Below the pieces are notes generated by a model. That model was given only the letters and a program-made list of their open reading frames with translations, was not told the origin of the DNA and did not search any database. DNA of 64,000 bases from Chloroflexota bacterium. GTDB taxonomy: Bacteria; Chloroflexota; Anaerolineae; Anaerolineales; Villigracilaceae. This document shows, piece after piece, positions 27,859 to 35,729 of this stretch (within the stretch, counting starts at the first letter, position 1; every line of letters starts with the position of its first letter). The translations under genes were made by a program, and so were the position numbers. The stretch spans positions 124,001 to 188,000 of the forward strand of contig JACRBI010000054.1 of NCBI GenBank assembly GCA_016234495.1, read 5' to 3'.

Positions 27859-29016
27859 ATGAGCAAAAACAATCTATTTAAAATGCTGGCGTTACTTGTA
27901 ATCGCGAGCATGGCGTTGACCGCCTGCGGTGGGGGTGGAGCCGCTGCCACCGCCGAACCAGAGACCGGCCCCAAAGTCACCTCGACAGGGTTTGTTTGCC
28001 CGGAGCCAAGCCCCCGCATGGAGGTCACTTCAAAAGAGTTGAATATCTTTGTGTGGACGGAGTACTTCCCGCAGGATATGCTCGATTGTTTCGAATTGGT
28101 CTATGACATCAAGTTGAACCGCGATGAATATTCCAGCAACGAAGAAATGTATGCCAAGGTATCCGCTGGCGGGTCGGCGTATGACCTCGTTCAGCCCACC
28201 GACTACATCATCGGTCTCATGATCCGCCAGGGACTTTTGCAGGAACTCGATCACACCAAACTGCCCAACATCGGCAACTTTGATTCGGGCTGGATGGACC
28301 AATCCTTCGACCCCGGCAACAAGTACACCCTTCCATATCTCGGCGGCACGGATGCGATCGTGGTCAACACCGCCACCGTTGAAAATGTCCCGACATCATG
28401 GGCTGACCTCTGGAAGCCTGAATATGCTGGCCGCATGATCTTCCTCGACGACTCACGCGCTGTGATCGGACTCACACTCCTGACTCTCGGCTATGATGTC
28501 AACACGGTCGATCCCGCTCAACTGGAAGAGGCGAAAGCGAAACTGGCAGAACTCGTCCCGAACATTAAAGTCTTCGATAGCGACAGCCCCAAGACTGCCC
28601 TCATCGCCGGTGACGTTGACCTCGGCATGACCTGGACCGGTGAAGCCTTCATCGCCAACCAGGAAAACCCCGACATTCAATACGTCTACCCATCCGAAGG
28701 CCCGATCCTCTGGCAGGATAACTGGGCCATGCCCGTCGGCGCGTCACACTCCGACGCGATCTATGCCTGGTTGAACTACACCATGCAGGGCGATGTCTTC
28801 TGGCTGACCATCCGCGATTTCCAATACACCAACCCGAACAAAGCCGCGCTGGAATATGCAAAAGCCAACCAGCCTGACGTCTATAGTGCCTACGCCGATT
28901 CTCCGATCACAAACCCGCCCGCTGAGGCTGTGGCGAACGGTCATGGCATCGAAGATGTCGGCGATGCAACTCCGCTGTTCGATGATATCTGGGTTGAGGT
29001 AAAGGGCGGGCAATAA
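27859..29016 (+). CDS. potD: Polyamine ABC transporter substrate-binding lipoprotein, PotD type
   Basis: The 385-residue extracellular binding protein is anchored by a lipoprotein signal ending in the lipobox LTAC (cysteine at about residue 23) followed by a glycine-rich spacer. PotD-like features include LNIFVWTEYFPQDML, YDLVQPTDYIIGLMI and a WTGEAF segment near the ligand site. The ATG at 27859 is fixed by a near-perfect AAGGAGG six bases upstream; the longer frame from 27781 lacks a site. A terminator follows at 29046, closing the transporter operon. Ligand choice between putrescine, spermidine and other amines is not decidable here. Confidence 0.92.
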   Translation: MSKNNLFKMLALLVIASMALTACGGGGAAATAEPETGPKVTSTGFVCPEPSPRMEVTSKELNIFVWTEYFPQDMLDCFELVYDIKLNRDEYSSNEEMYAKVSAGGSAYDLVQPTDYIIGLMIRQGLLQELDHTKLPNIGNFDSGWMDQSFDPGNKYTLPYLGGTDAIVVNTATVENVPTSWADLWKPEYAGRMIFLDDSRAVIGLTLLTLGYDVNTVDPAQLEEAKAKLAELVPNIKVFDSDSPKTALIAGDVDLGMTWTGEAFIANQENPDIQYVYPSEGPILWQDNWAMPVGASHSDAIYAWLNYTMQGDVFWLTIRDFQYTNPNKAALEYAKANQPDVYSAYADSPITNPPAEAVANGHGIEDVGDATPLFDDIWVEVKGGQ

Positions 29017-29045
29017 CCTCGCGCAGTTAGTTTACAATGCAGTTA

Positions 29046-29076
29046 CCCCGATAGGTGAGAGCCTGTCGGGGTTTTT
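29046..29076 (+). terminator. Terminator closing the pot operon
   Basis: The stem CCCCGATAGG (29046-29055) pairs with CCTGTCGGGG (29062-29071, one G-T pair) around a six-base loop and is followed by TTTTTG. Confidence 0.92.
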
Positions 29077-29143
29077 GTTTGGGCGGAAATATAACTAAAC
29101 ATTACCAAATAGCCCTAGGTAGTTCAAAATAGTCATTAAACTC

Positions 29144-29172
29144 TTGACAATAATGCAAAATAGGCATAATAT
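29144..29172 (+). promoter_or_regulatory. Sigma-70-type promoter directly abutting the second Lrp/AsnC gene
   Basis: Consensus TTGACA (29144-29149), a 17-base spacer and TAATAT (29167-29172) predict transcription starting at about 29179, which is itself an ATG. The message would have no or almost no leader. Confidence 0.8.
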
Positions 29173-29178
29173 ATGGCT

Positions 29179-29646
29179 ATGGAAAGCGCAATCAGCATAA
29201 GTCAGCCTGAAAACCTCGACTCGATAGACCTTTTTGTCATCGAAGCTTTACAGAAAGACGGTCGGGTGGCATTTGCCCAGATCGCTGAACAGCTCAAAGT
29301 GTCGCCAGGCATGATCCGCCAACGCTATAACCGACTCGTCGAGTTGGGCTACCTCAAAGTGGTCGCGGTCACCAATCCGCTGATGATGGGCGTGCGCAAA
29401 ATGGCCATGATCGGCATCCGCACCGAAGGCGGCAAGCTGATGCAGGTGGCTGAAAAACTTTCCGAGCTAAAGGAAGTTGTCTACCTTGTGATCTTGAGCG
29501 GCCGATATGACATCATGATCGAAGTCTTCTGCCGTGACCATGAAGAACTGCTAAGCTTCATGACTGAAAAACTTTCGACAGTGGATGGCGTGCGGGATAC
29601 GGAATCGTTCATGCATTTGAAGATCGTCAAGGAAATTTATTTTTAG
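29179..29646 (+). CDS. Lrp/AsnC family transcriptional regulator, copy 2, probably leaderless
   Basis: The 155-residue regulator has an N-terminal helix-turn-helix (LDSIDLFVIEALQKDGRVAF, then MIRQRYNRLVELGYL) and a C-terminal AsnC ligand-binding domain. The promoter ends at 29172, so an ATG at 29173 would precede the expected transcription start; the in-frame ATG at 29179 coincides with it and is chosen. No ribosome-binding site is present. It lies just after the polyamine transporter operon and before the saccharopine dehydrogenase-like gene. Together with the Lrp gene at 18503 it brackets the amine-catabolism genes. Confidence 0.88.
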   Translation: MESAISISQPENLDSIDLFVIEALQKDGRVAFAQIAEQLKVSPGMIRQRYNRLVELGYLKVVAVTNPLMMGVRKMAMIGIRTEGGKLMQVAEKLSELKEVVYLVILSGRYDIMIEVFCRDHEELLSFMTEKLSTVDGVRDTESFMHLKIVKEIYF

Positions 29647-29744
29647 GAAATTCGCTTCAAGCAGACCTGTGGCCTGCTGCGGCTTTCAACAAACTTTGTC
29701 TGCGTCCCAAGCATGAGGATCGCGGAGCCAACCAAAAGGAAAAA

Positions 29745-29864
29745 ATGATAGCGTTAGTTCGTAGGTTCAAAAAAGTGGGGGATACGTTTGTGAAGGCGTA
29801 TTTAATGTCTCTTATGATTTCGTTCAATTCAGATAGCCAGGGCAATTTACCAGACCGTTATTAA
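29745..29864 (+). CDS. Possible small protein of 39 residues
   Basis: A short frame starts with ATG at 29745 after AAAAGGAAAA and ends with TAA at 29862-29864, immediately before a family B repeat. The predicted peptide begins MIALVRRFKKVGDTF and is basic at the N terminus. I recognise no family. It lies in an otherwise gene-free space of 351 bases, and could be a chance frame; the spacing of the AGGA to the ATG is short. Confidence 0.2.
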   Translation: MIALVRRFKKVGDTFVKAYLMSLMISFNSDSQGNLPDRY

Positions 29865-29868
29865 TTTA

Positions 29869-29929
29869 GTAGGGGCAACCCGCCCATTGGAAGCAAGTTG
29901 TCTTCTTGGACATGAATGGTCGCCCCTAC
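29869..29929. repeat. Dispersed palindromic repeat family B, copy 3
   Basis: The left end GTAGGGGC and right end GTCGCCCCTAC are inverted partners around a longer, less paired centre of about 40 bases. Confidence 0.75.
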
Positions 29930-29997
29930 TGTTGTATAAAATAGGAATCTAACTCGCATTGTCGCGGGTTAAAAAACCAAACGGAGAATGGATCGTC

Positions 29998-31197
29998 ATG
30001 AAAGTCTTGTTAGTTGGTGTGGGCGGAGTTGGTGAAGCAATTGCGGCGATCGCAAAGCCGCGCGCGTGGATGGAGCAGATGGTGCTCGCCGATTACAACG
30101 TCAAACGCGCAAAGGAAGTGCAGAAAAAGCTTGGACAGAACAAGCGCTTCCCGGTCGAATTCATTGATGCCAGCAAGAAATCTGAGATCGTAAAACTCGC
30201 AAAGAAATACAAAGTGGATATGATCATGAATGCCGTTGACCCGATCTTCAACGAGCCGATCTTCGATGCAGCCTTCGCCGCCGGTGTGACCTATATGGAC
30301 ATGGCCATGACCCTGTCCACGCCGCACGCCAAAGACCCGTTCAACAAGTGCGGAGTCAAACTCGGCGATTATCAATTTGCCAAAGCCAAAGACTGGAAAA
30401 AGAAGAAACTGCTCGCGCTGGTCGGTATCGGCGTGGAGCCCGGCATGGCGGATGTGTTCGCCCGTTACGCCGCAGAACATCTCTTCGACGAGATCGAAGA
30501 ACTCGGCATCCGCGACGGCGCGAACATCGCCATTGAAGGCTATGAGTTCGCGCCTAACTTCTCGATCTGGACGACCATTGAAGAATGCCTCAATCCGCCT
30601 GTGATTTGGGAAAACGGAAAGTGGTTCACCACCGCGCCATTTTCTGAACCCGAAGTCTTTGACTTCCCCGAGATCGGCCCTGTGGAAATTGTCAACGTGG
30701 AGCACGAGGAAGTATTGCTCATGCCGCGCTGGATCAAAACCAAACGCGCCACGTTCAAGTATGGCCTCGGTGACCAGTTCATCGGTGTGCTCAAGACCCT
30801 GCACATGCTCGGCCTCGATAACAAAGAGAAGATAAACGTCAAGGGCGTACAAGTCGCACCGCGTGATGTTGTGGCGGCATGTCTGCCCGACCCCGCTCAT
30901 CTTGGTGACAAGATGTCCGGCAAGACTTGCGCCGGCACGTGGGTCAAAGGCACCAAAGATGGCAAGCCGCGCCAGGTGTATCTCTATCAGGTGGCGGACA
31001 ACAAAGCCTGTATGGACGCGTGGGGCTGTCAGGCAGTGGTGGCGCAGACCGCTTTCAGCGCAGTGATCGCCATGGACTTGCTCGAACACGGCGTTTGGAA
31101 AGGCGTGGGCGTTCTTGGGCCAGAGGCTTTCCCGCCCGACCCGTTCATGGAGAAAATGGAAGATTATGGCTTCCCGTATGGGATGAAGGAAATGTAA
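29998..31197 (+). CDS. Saccharopine dehydrogenase family NAD(P)-binding oxidoreductase
   Basis: The 399-residue enzyme has an N-terminal Rossmann motif VGVGGVGEAIA (residues 6-16) followed by a C-terminal saccharopine-dehydrogenase-type catalytic domain (about 130-370). Relatives include lysine-forming saccharopine dehydrogenases, lysine 6-dehydrogenase and carboxynorspermidine synthase; the last two would fit neighbouring amine genes, but the choice cannot be made by eye. The ATG at 29998, with GGAGA upstream, was chosen over a TTG at 29959. It follows the second Lrp gene and is closed by a strong terminator, so it is probably a single-gene transcript. Confidence 0.83.
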   Translation: MKVLLVGVGGVGEAIAAIAKPRAWMEQMVLADYNVKRAKEVQKKLGQNKRFPVEFIDASKKSEIVKLAKKYKVDMIMNAVDPIFNEPIFDAAFAAGVTYMDMAMTLSTPHAKDPFNKCGVKLGDYQFAKAKDWKKKKLLALVGIGVEPGMADVFARYAAEHLFDEIEELGIRDGANIAIEGYEFAPNFSIWTTIEECLNPPVIWENGKWFTTAPFSEPEVFDFPEIGPVEIVNVEHEEVLLMPRWIKTKRATFKYGLGDQFIGVLKTLHMLGLDNKEKINVKGVQVAPRDVVAACLPDPAHLGDKMSGKTCAGTWVKGTKDGKPRQVYLYQVADNKACMDAWGCQAVVAQTAFSAVIAMDLLEHGVWKGVGVLGPEAFPPDPFMEKMEDYGFPYGMKEM

Positions 31198-31202
31198 AGC
31201 AA

Positions 31203-31236
31203 AACCTCCGAGTTCTAAAACTCGGAGGTTTTTTGT
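31203..31236 (+). terminator. Terminator after the saccharopine dehydrogenase-like gene
   Basis: A perfect 12-bp stem AACCTCCGAGTT (31203-31214) with 31219-31230 and a four-base loop is followed by T4. The flanking A run makes it usable in both directions. Confidence 0.93.
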
Positions 31237-31244
31237 TTGTTATT

Positions 31245-31271
31245 GTAGGGGCGGGGTGACCCCGCCCTTAC
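31245..31271. repeat. Dispersed palindromic repeat family B, copy 4
   Basis: GTAGGGGCGGGGT and ACCCCGCCCTTAC form a near-perfect 27-base palindrome between convergent genes. Confidence 0.82.
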
Positions 31272-31276
31272 GTTAT

Positions 31277-34200
31277 TTAATTACCGCACGGAGCGACGTT
31301 GCGCCAATTCAGCACAGTGTCGTTTACGGTTTGAATTCCTGTGGCTCCGTAGCTAAGCGTCAATACGCGGTTGCCAATTTCGCCGCAGACGCCATCTTTC
31401 TCCACGAAATCCCACGCGCCAAGGGCGTACTTATACTCAATGGCTGTGGATTCTTTGCCGGTGAGGGTGATCGTCCAGGTTGTGGCATCCACGCGGGTCA
31501 GCACAACGCCGCCGGGATTCCACTGCGGCAGTCCGCCATCCAGGCGGTCAAGGAAGCCGGCAATGTAAACACTGCGGGCTGTGGCATCCGTCGTGGCGGG
31601 GACGGTGACATTGAACACCAAAGTGACTGTCCGCAATTGGGCGGTGCCGGCGACTTCGCCTGAATTGCCAGAGCGGTTGAAGGACTGATCAAGCGAGCGG
31701 ACTACATAGTAATAAGTCGCGCCTTCGCTGACAACTGTATCCATGTAGGAATTGCCCGTCACGCGCGCGATCATCGAGTACGGACCACCCGCCGTGGCAG
31801 AGCGCATAACTTCATAGCCATACAGCGAAGCGTCGCCGAGGATAGCGTCCCATGCCAGTTCAATGCCAGCGGGAGAAGCGGAGAGAACATTCAGCCCGGT
31901 CGGGACTGTCGGGGCGGTGGTGTCGCCGCTCGAAAGCACGGTCAACTTCCCAGCTTGGGCGGGATCGTATCCATCGCCAATGCCATTCAGGTCGGCGTAG
32001 ATCCAGCTTGTGCCGTTGGTGGTTGAGTATCGGTAGGCATAGTCAAATGAGCCGACCGATTCAGGAAGCAGGCTGGCGACAAATTCATCATTATTGCCGG
32101 CGTCCCCATTGAAGGATGCGTCAACCCAACTCCAGGCCGCGTTGCCGTTCGGGTCGCTGTTCGAAGGCCCGAAGCCCAATTGTGCGCGCAGGCTTGGGGT
32201 TTGGCCGGGCTGATTGGTTGCATTATCAATCCAGACCTGACCATACACGTTGTCGGTGCGGTCGGTGGTGCTGATGGTGTGCGTCATCGAGGGCGGCCAT
32301 TGCAGGTTGGCCCAGCCGATCGCGAGGTGCGGCAAGGCGCTGGCTTCATTGGAATATCCGCTTTCGTTGCCGTGGTCATCCAGAGCGGTGACAACGTAAT
32401 AATAGGTCTTTGCATTTTGCAGGCCGGCATCTGCGAAGTCCGGAGTGACCAAAGAATTGCCGTTCAGTTTGATCCAGCCGCCGCCGCTGACCGGGCTGCG
32501 GTAAATGTTGTAGCCGGTCGCGCCAGTCACTGCATTCCATTCAAGGCTTGCCGTCGTATTGCCTTCATTGGTGACATGTAAACCGCTGGGGTTGGATGTC
32601 GGCTTAAGATCAATTTTCCCGGTAACGAGGATCAAGCCACTTAATGGGTCGATGTTTCCAACGATGGCGCCGTTCGTTACCGTGACCTGTTGTTGGCTCC
32701 CGTTACCGACAACATAAGCACGCTGTAAGATGACTCCGTCCGGCAGGTAGCCTGCGACGGGGATGCTGAAAGCCTGCGCCTGAGTTCCGCGATTGACAAT
32801 GACCACCGCGCCCTGTGAATCTGTCTTGCGGCCATAGGCGATGATCTGCGAAGCATCATCCGCAAGCAGGATGTTGAAGTCACCATTGACCAGCACATCT
32901 TGAGTCTTGCGAAGTCTGTTGAGCGTTTGATAATGCTTGAAGAGACTGGTTTTCTTTGACTTATCGAGCGACGGCATGGTGCGGCGGTCGTCGGGGTCGT
33001 CGTCACCGGTTAGGCCGGCTTCATCGCCGTAGTAGACGGTGGGGGCGCCGGGCACGGTGAATTGGATCAACGAGGCAAGCTTCTGACGCTGAGTCCCTTC
33101 GGCGACATTCGCGGCATTGAGTTCCTTGTCGGCGGTGGTCTCCTGACCGGGCGTGAGAGTCCAGCGGATGCGCTCGGTGTCGTGGCTGTCGAGGAGATTC
33201 ATCAGCGAGTAATATGCCGCGTCGGGGTAATCCTCTCGAATTGAGTCGAGACGCGCTGCAAACTCTGAGGGCAGGATCATTCGTCCGCTGTCACCAAAGC
33301 CTTTTGAGTCGAATCCCTGCGGGGAGAGTAATCCTAAAACGGAATCGCGCAGGCGGTAGTTCATGGTGGTGTCGGCGCGGTCGCCGCGCAACATGCGCAG
33401 GAGCGTGCTGTCTTTTTGCCAGGTTTCACTGATGATGAGCGCTTTGGGATCGTTGCTCTTCACTTCAGTGCGGAAGGATTCCCAATAGCCAGCGGGGAAG
33501 GAGGAATCGCCCATCACATCCAAACGCCAGCCAGCCGCGCCTTTGTCGAGCCAGTAGTTCGTGACGCTGTGATTGTCGGTGATGAAGTATGCCTGAACTG
33601 CGGGCAGGGATTTGTTGACAACGGGAATTGAGTCGAATCCGAACCAGCCGTCGTATGTGGCCGAGTTCGCGCCTGCGCTGCCGACGCAGGTTCCCGTCCC
33701 TGCGGGGACATCATGGAAGGTGAACCAGCTTCGATACGGGGAGGTCAGCGACTCACAGGCGCCGACGGCTGAATAATGATGGTAGCGGTCAAAGAAGGCA
33801 CTATCCGATGAGAGGTGATTGAAGACACCGTCCAGAACAATGTTGATGTGTTTTTCGCGCGCGTGCTTGACGAGACTGTCCCAATCTTTTTGCGTGCCGA
33901 AGTAGGGATCGATCTTGTAATAATTCTGCGTGTCGTAGCCGTGATTGGAACCCGAGTCAAAGATCGGGTTGAAGTAGATGGTGGTGATGCCGAGCGACTT
34001 GAGATAATCCAGCCCTTCATCCACGCCTTTGAGATCGCCGCCGAAATAATCGCGTCCGCGCGGCTGCTCCTTGGTAAGGCTCCAATCGGGCGGAGTGGTG
34101 TCAAAGCGCCACGGACAGTTTGTCGCGCCGTCGGCGTAGTTGCGGCAGTAGCCTTCGGGCAGTGTGCCCCACTTGAGTTTGAGCACCGGGTCGTCGTAGC

Positions 34201-35464
34201 GGATGTCGCCGGTCTTCGGGTCATTGTTGTTGCGGCCATTGAAGAAGCGGTCAGGGAAGATCTGATAGATGCTGGCGCCTTTCGACCATGCGGGTGAGGT
34301 GAAGGTCGGGTCGTAGAACATGAGCGCAAAACTTTGATCCACGACTTCGTCGCTGGTGGAACCGAGACCGCCATCGAGGGCAGTTGTGTTGTCGGCGTAG
34401 AAATCGGTGTCCGTGCCGTCGGTGACGATGAAGCGGTACCACAAATTGTTGGGAGTGGATTCGTTGAGCGTCGCCTGCCAATAATCACAGGTGGACGCTT
34501 CGAGACCGACCTGATAGCAGGAATCTGTTGCGACGAGATTCATCGGCACGATGCGCTGACCGTTCGCGTTGATGTCGTACACGCGCATGGCAACGGCGGT
34601 CACATCGTTGTGGAAGGTGCGGAAGCGAATCAGCACCGGTGTGCCAGCCGTGACTGCTCCGCCCGGAGTGCGGTACAGGGAATCGCGCGAGTCGTGGCGC
34701 AGGCCGTCCCAGAAGACATTGTTATCCTGGCTGGGACCAAATCCCACTACGCTGATGCTTGGAACATGGGTCGCCGCATCGAAACTAAACGTGACAGTTG
34801 CTCCGCCATCTGGAACGGTGAACCCAAGGTTCGCGCCATTCTGCGCGCCGCCCTGACCGTAATTCACATCCCAGGTTTCGTTGAGCGCAACCTTGCCTTC
34901 GTAACTGCCGGCAGGGATGGCGGTGGTCGCAAAGGTGTAGAGGCCGTCGCCATCAACATCCTGCAGCCATGAGCGCAGGCAGCTCGGATCCCAATCGCCG
35001 GGACATCCCAATTCAGATTGGAAACTGCCCGGTGCGACAGCGATGACCGAATTGATGTTGTCCGTCACCCAATGGGATTTGTGATCGTAATAAAACTTGA
35101 CCGTTGAACTGGCTCCCAAATTCAGCGGGATGTTCGCCCCGCCGGGTGCGGCGTGCAGACCATAGTTCTCTGCCCACGAATCGTTGATGGTGGTTTTGAA
35201 TTCATAACCACCGGCGGGGACTGTCCATGATCCCTGCCAGACATCGTCAGCGGAATCATAGGTGAGGTGACTCGCGGCGCAGGCTGGGTCCCAATCGCCC
35301 GCGCATCCGATTTCACTTTGGAGTGAACCGGCAATTGTCACACTGGCGGGGTCTGGGGTGTGGGATGCTAAAACGGGTTGAGGAGTAATGACCCCCGTAA
35401 TCAGCACCAATAAGCTGAAACAATTAACAAAAAAACGAAAAGAGTACTTACTTTTGGCGTTCAT
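31277..35464 (-). CDS. Secreted multidomain amylopullulanase (GH13) with Fn3 and carbohydrate-binding modules
   Basis: This extracellular starch/pullulan hydrolase has 1395 residues. A signal peptide (about 1-33, ending VLASH) is followed by two pullulanase-type accessory modules (about 40-135 and 140-235; GDWDPAC and GDWDPSC repeats), an N-terminal beta domain, and a GH13 barrel (about 390-900; SIYQIFPDRFFNG). The barrel has nucleophile Asp649 in GWRLDVMGD, acid/base Glu680 in ISETWQ and Asp762 in LLDSHDTERI. Two fibronectin type III-like domains and a C-terminal starch-binding-like module ending with a cysteine pair follow. No cell-wall anchor is visible. It is convergent with the gene on its left and divergent from the AOR gene. 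Confidence 0.92.
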   Translation of the reverse strand: MNAKSKYSFRFFVNCFSLLVLITGVITPQPVLASHTPDPASVTIAGSLQSEIGCAGDWDPACAASHLTYDSADDVWQGSWTVPAGGYEFKTTINDSWAENYGLHAAPGGANIPLNLGASSTVKFYYDHKSHWVTDNINSVIAVAPGSFQSELGCPGDWDPSCLRSWLQDVDGDGLYTFATTAIPAGSYEGKVALNETWDVNYGQGGAQNGANLGFTVPDGGATVTFSFDAATHVPSISVVGFGPSQDNNVFWDGLRHDSRDSLYRTPGGAVTAGTPVLIRFRTFHNDVTAVAMRVYDINANGQRIVPMNLVATDSCYQVGLEASTCDYWQATLNESTPNNLWYRFIVTDGTDTDFYADNTTALDGGLGSTSDEVVDQSFALMFYDPTFTSPAWSKGASIYQIFPDRFFNGRNNNDPKTGDIRYDDPVLKLKWGTLPEGYCRNYADGATNCPWRFDTTPPDWSLTKEQPRGRDYFGGDLKGVDEGLDYLKSLGITTIYFNPIFDSGSNHGYDTQNYYKIDPYFGTQKDWDSLVKHAREKHINIVLDGVFNHLSSDSAFFDRYHHYSAVGACESLTSPYRSWFTFHDVPAGTGTCVGSAGANSATYDGWFGFDSIPVVNKSLPAVQAYFITDNHSVTNYWLDKGAAGWRLDVMGDSSFPAGYWESFRTEVKSNDPKALIISETWQKDSTLLRMLRGDRADTTMNYRLRDSVLGLLSPQGFDSKGFGDSGRMILPSEFAARLDSIREDYPDAAYYSLMNLLDSHDTERIRWTLTPGQETTADKELNAANVAEGTQRQKLASLIQFTVPGAPTVYYGDEAGLTGDDDPDDRRTMPSLDKSKKTSLFKHYQTLNRLRKTQDVLVNGDFNILLADDASQIIAYGRKTDSQGAVVIVNRGTQAQAFSIPVAGYLPDGVILQRAYVVGNGSQQQVTVTNGAIVGNIDPLSGLILVTGKIDLKPTSNPSGLHVTNEGNTTASLEWNAVTGATGYNIYRSPVSGGGWIKLNGNSLVTPDFADAGLQNAKTYYYVVTALDDHGNESGYSNEASALPHLAIGWANLQWPPSMTHTISTTDRTDNVYGQVWIDNATNQPGQTPSLRAQLGFGPSNSDPNGNAAWSWVDASFNGDAGNNDEFVASLLPESVGSFDYAYRYSTTNGTSWIYADLNGIGDGYDPAQAGKLTVLSSGDTTAPTVPTGLNVLSASPAGIELAWDAILGDASLYGYEVMRSATAGGPYSMIARVTGNSYMDTVVSEGATYYYVVRSLDQSFNRSGNSGEVAGTAQLRTVTLVFNVTVPATTDATARSVYIAGFLDRLDGGLPQWNPGGVVLTRVDATTWTITLTGKESTAIEYKYALGAWDFVEKDGVCGEIGNRVLTLSYGATGIQTVNDTVLNWRNVAPCGN

Positions 35465-35669
35465 TGAAATTTCTCCTTGATGATAAGGTTTTGTGATGGA
35501 GATTGTTATGATTCTATTTTACCGATGCGAGGGAATATGTCAATAAGGAATATGAAGGGGGGAAGCCTTTCGAAACAGAATCAACTTCCAGTTGGGAATG
35601 AGTCGGTGCGGGTTGCGTAGGAAAATGCTTGAGGGGGTGGGCGTCCCTGTCACTTTCGGAAATGCCAAG

Positions 35670-35698
35670 TTGTCATAAGTCCATGCGGCCTGTATAAT
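35670..35698 (+). promoter_or_regulatory. Sigma-70-type promoter of the first AOR gene
   Basis: TTGTCA (35670-35675) and consensus TATAAT (35693-35698) are spaced 17 bases apart, giving a start near 35705 and a 25-base leader with GGAGG. The remaining 200 bases of the divergent space show no other feature I can support. Confidence 0.82.
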
Positions 35699-35729
35699 CG
35701 AAAAAAATAACTCAACAACGGAGGACGCC

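Noticed and set aside
30010..31089. 359-codon open frame on the - strand inside the saccharopine-dehydrogenase-like gene
   Set aside because: It is a mirror of a strongly supported + strand gene; its predicted protein is histidine- and leucine-rich with no recognisable family and no ribosome-binding site.
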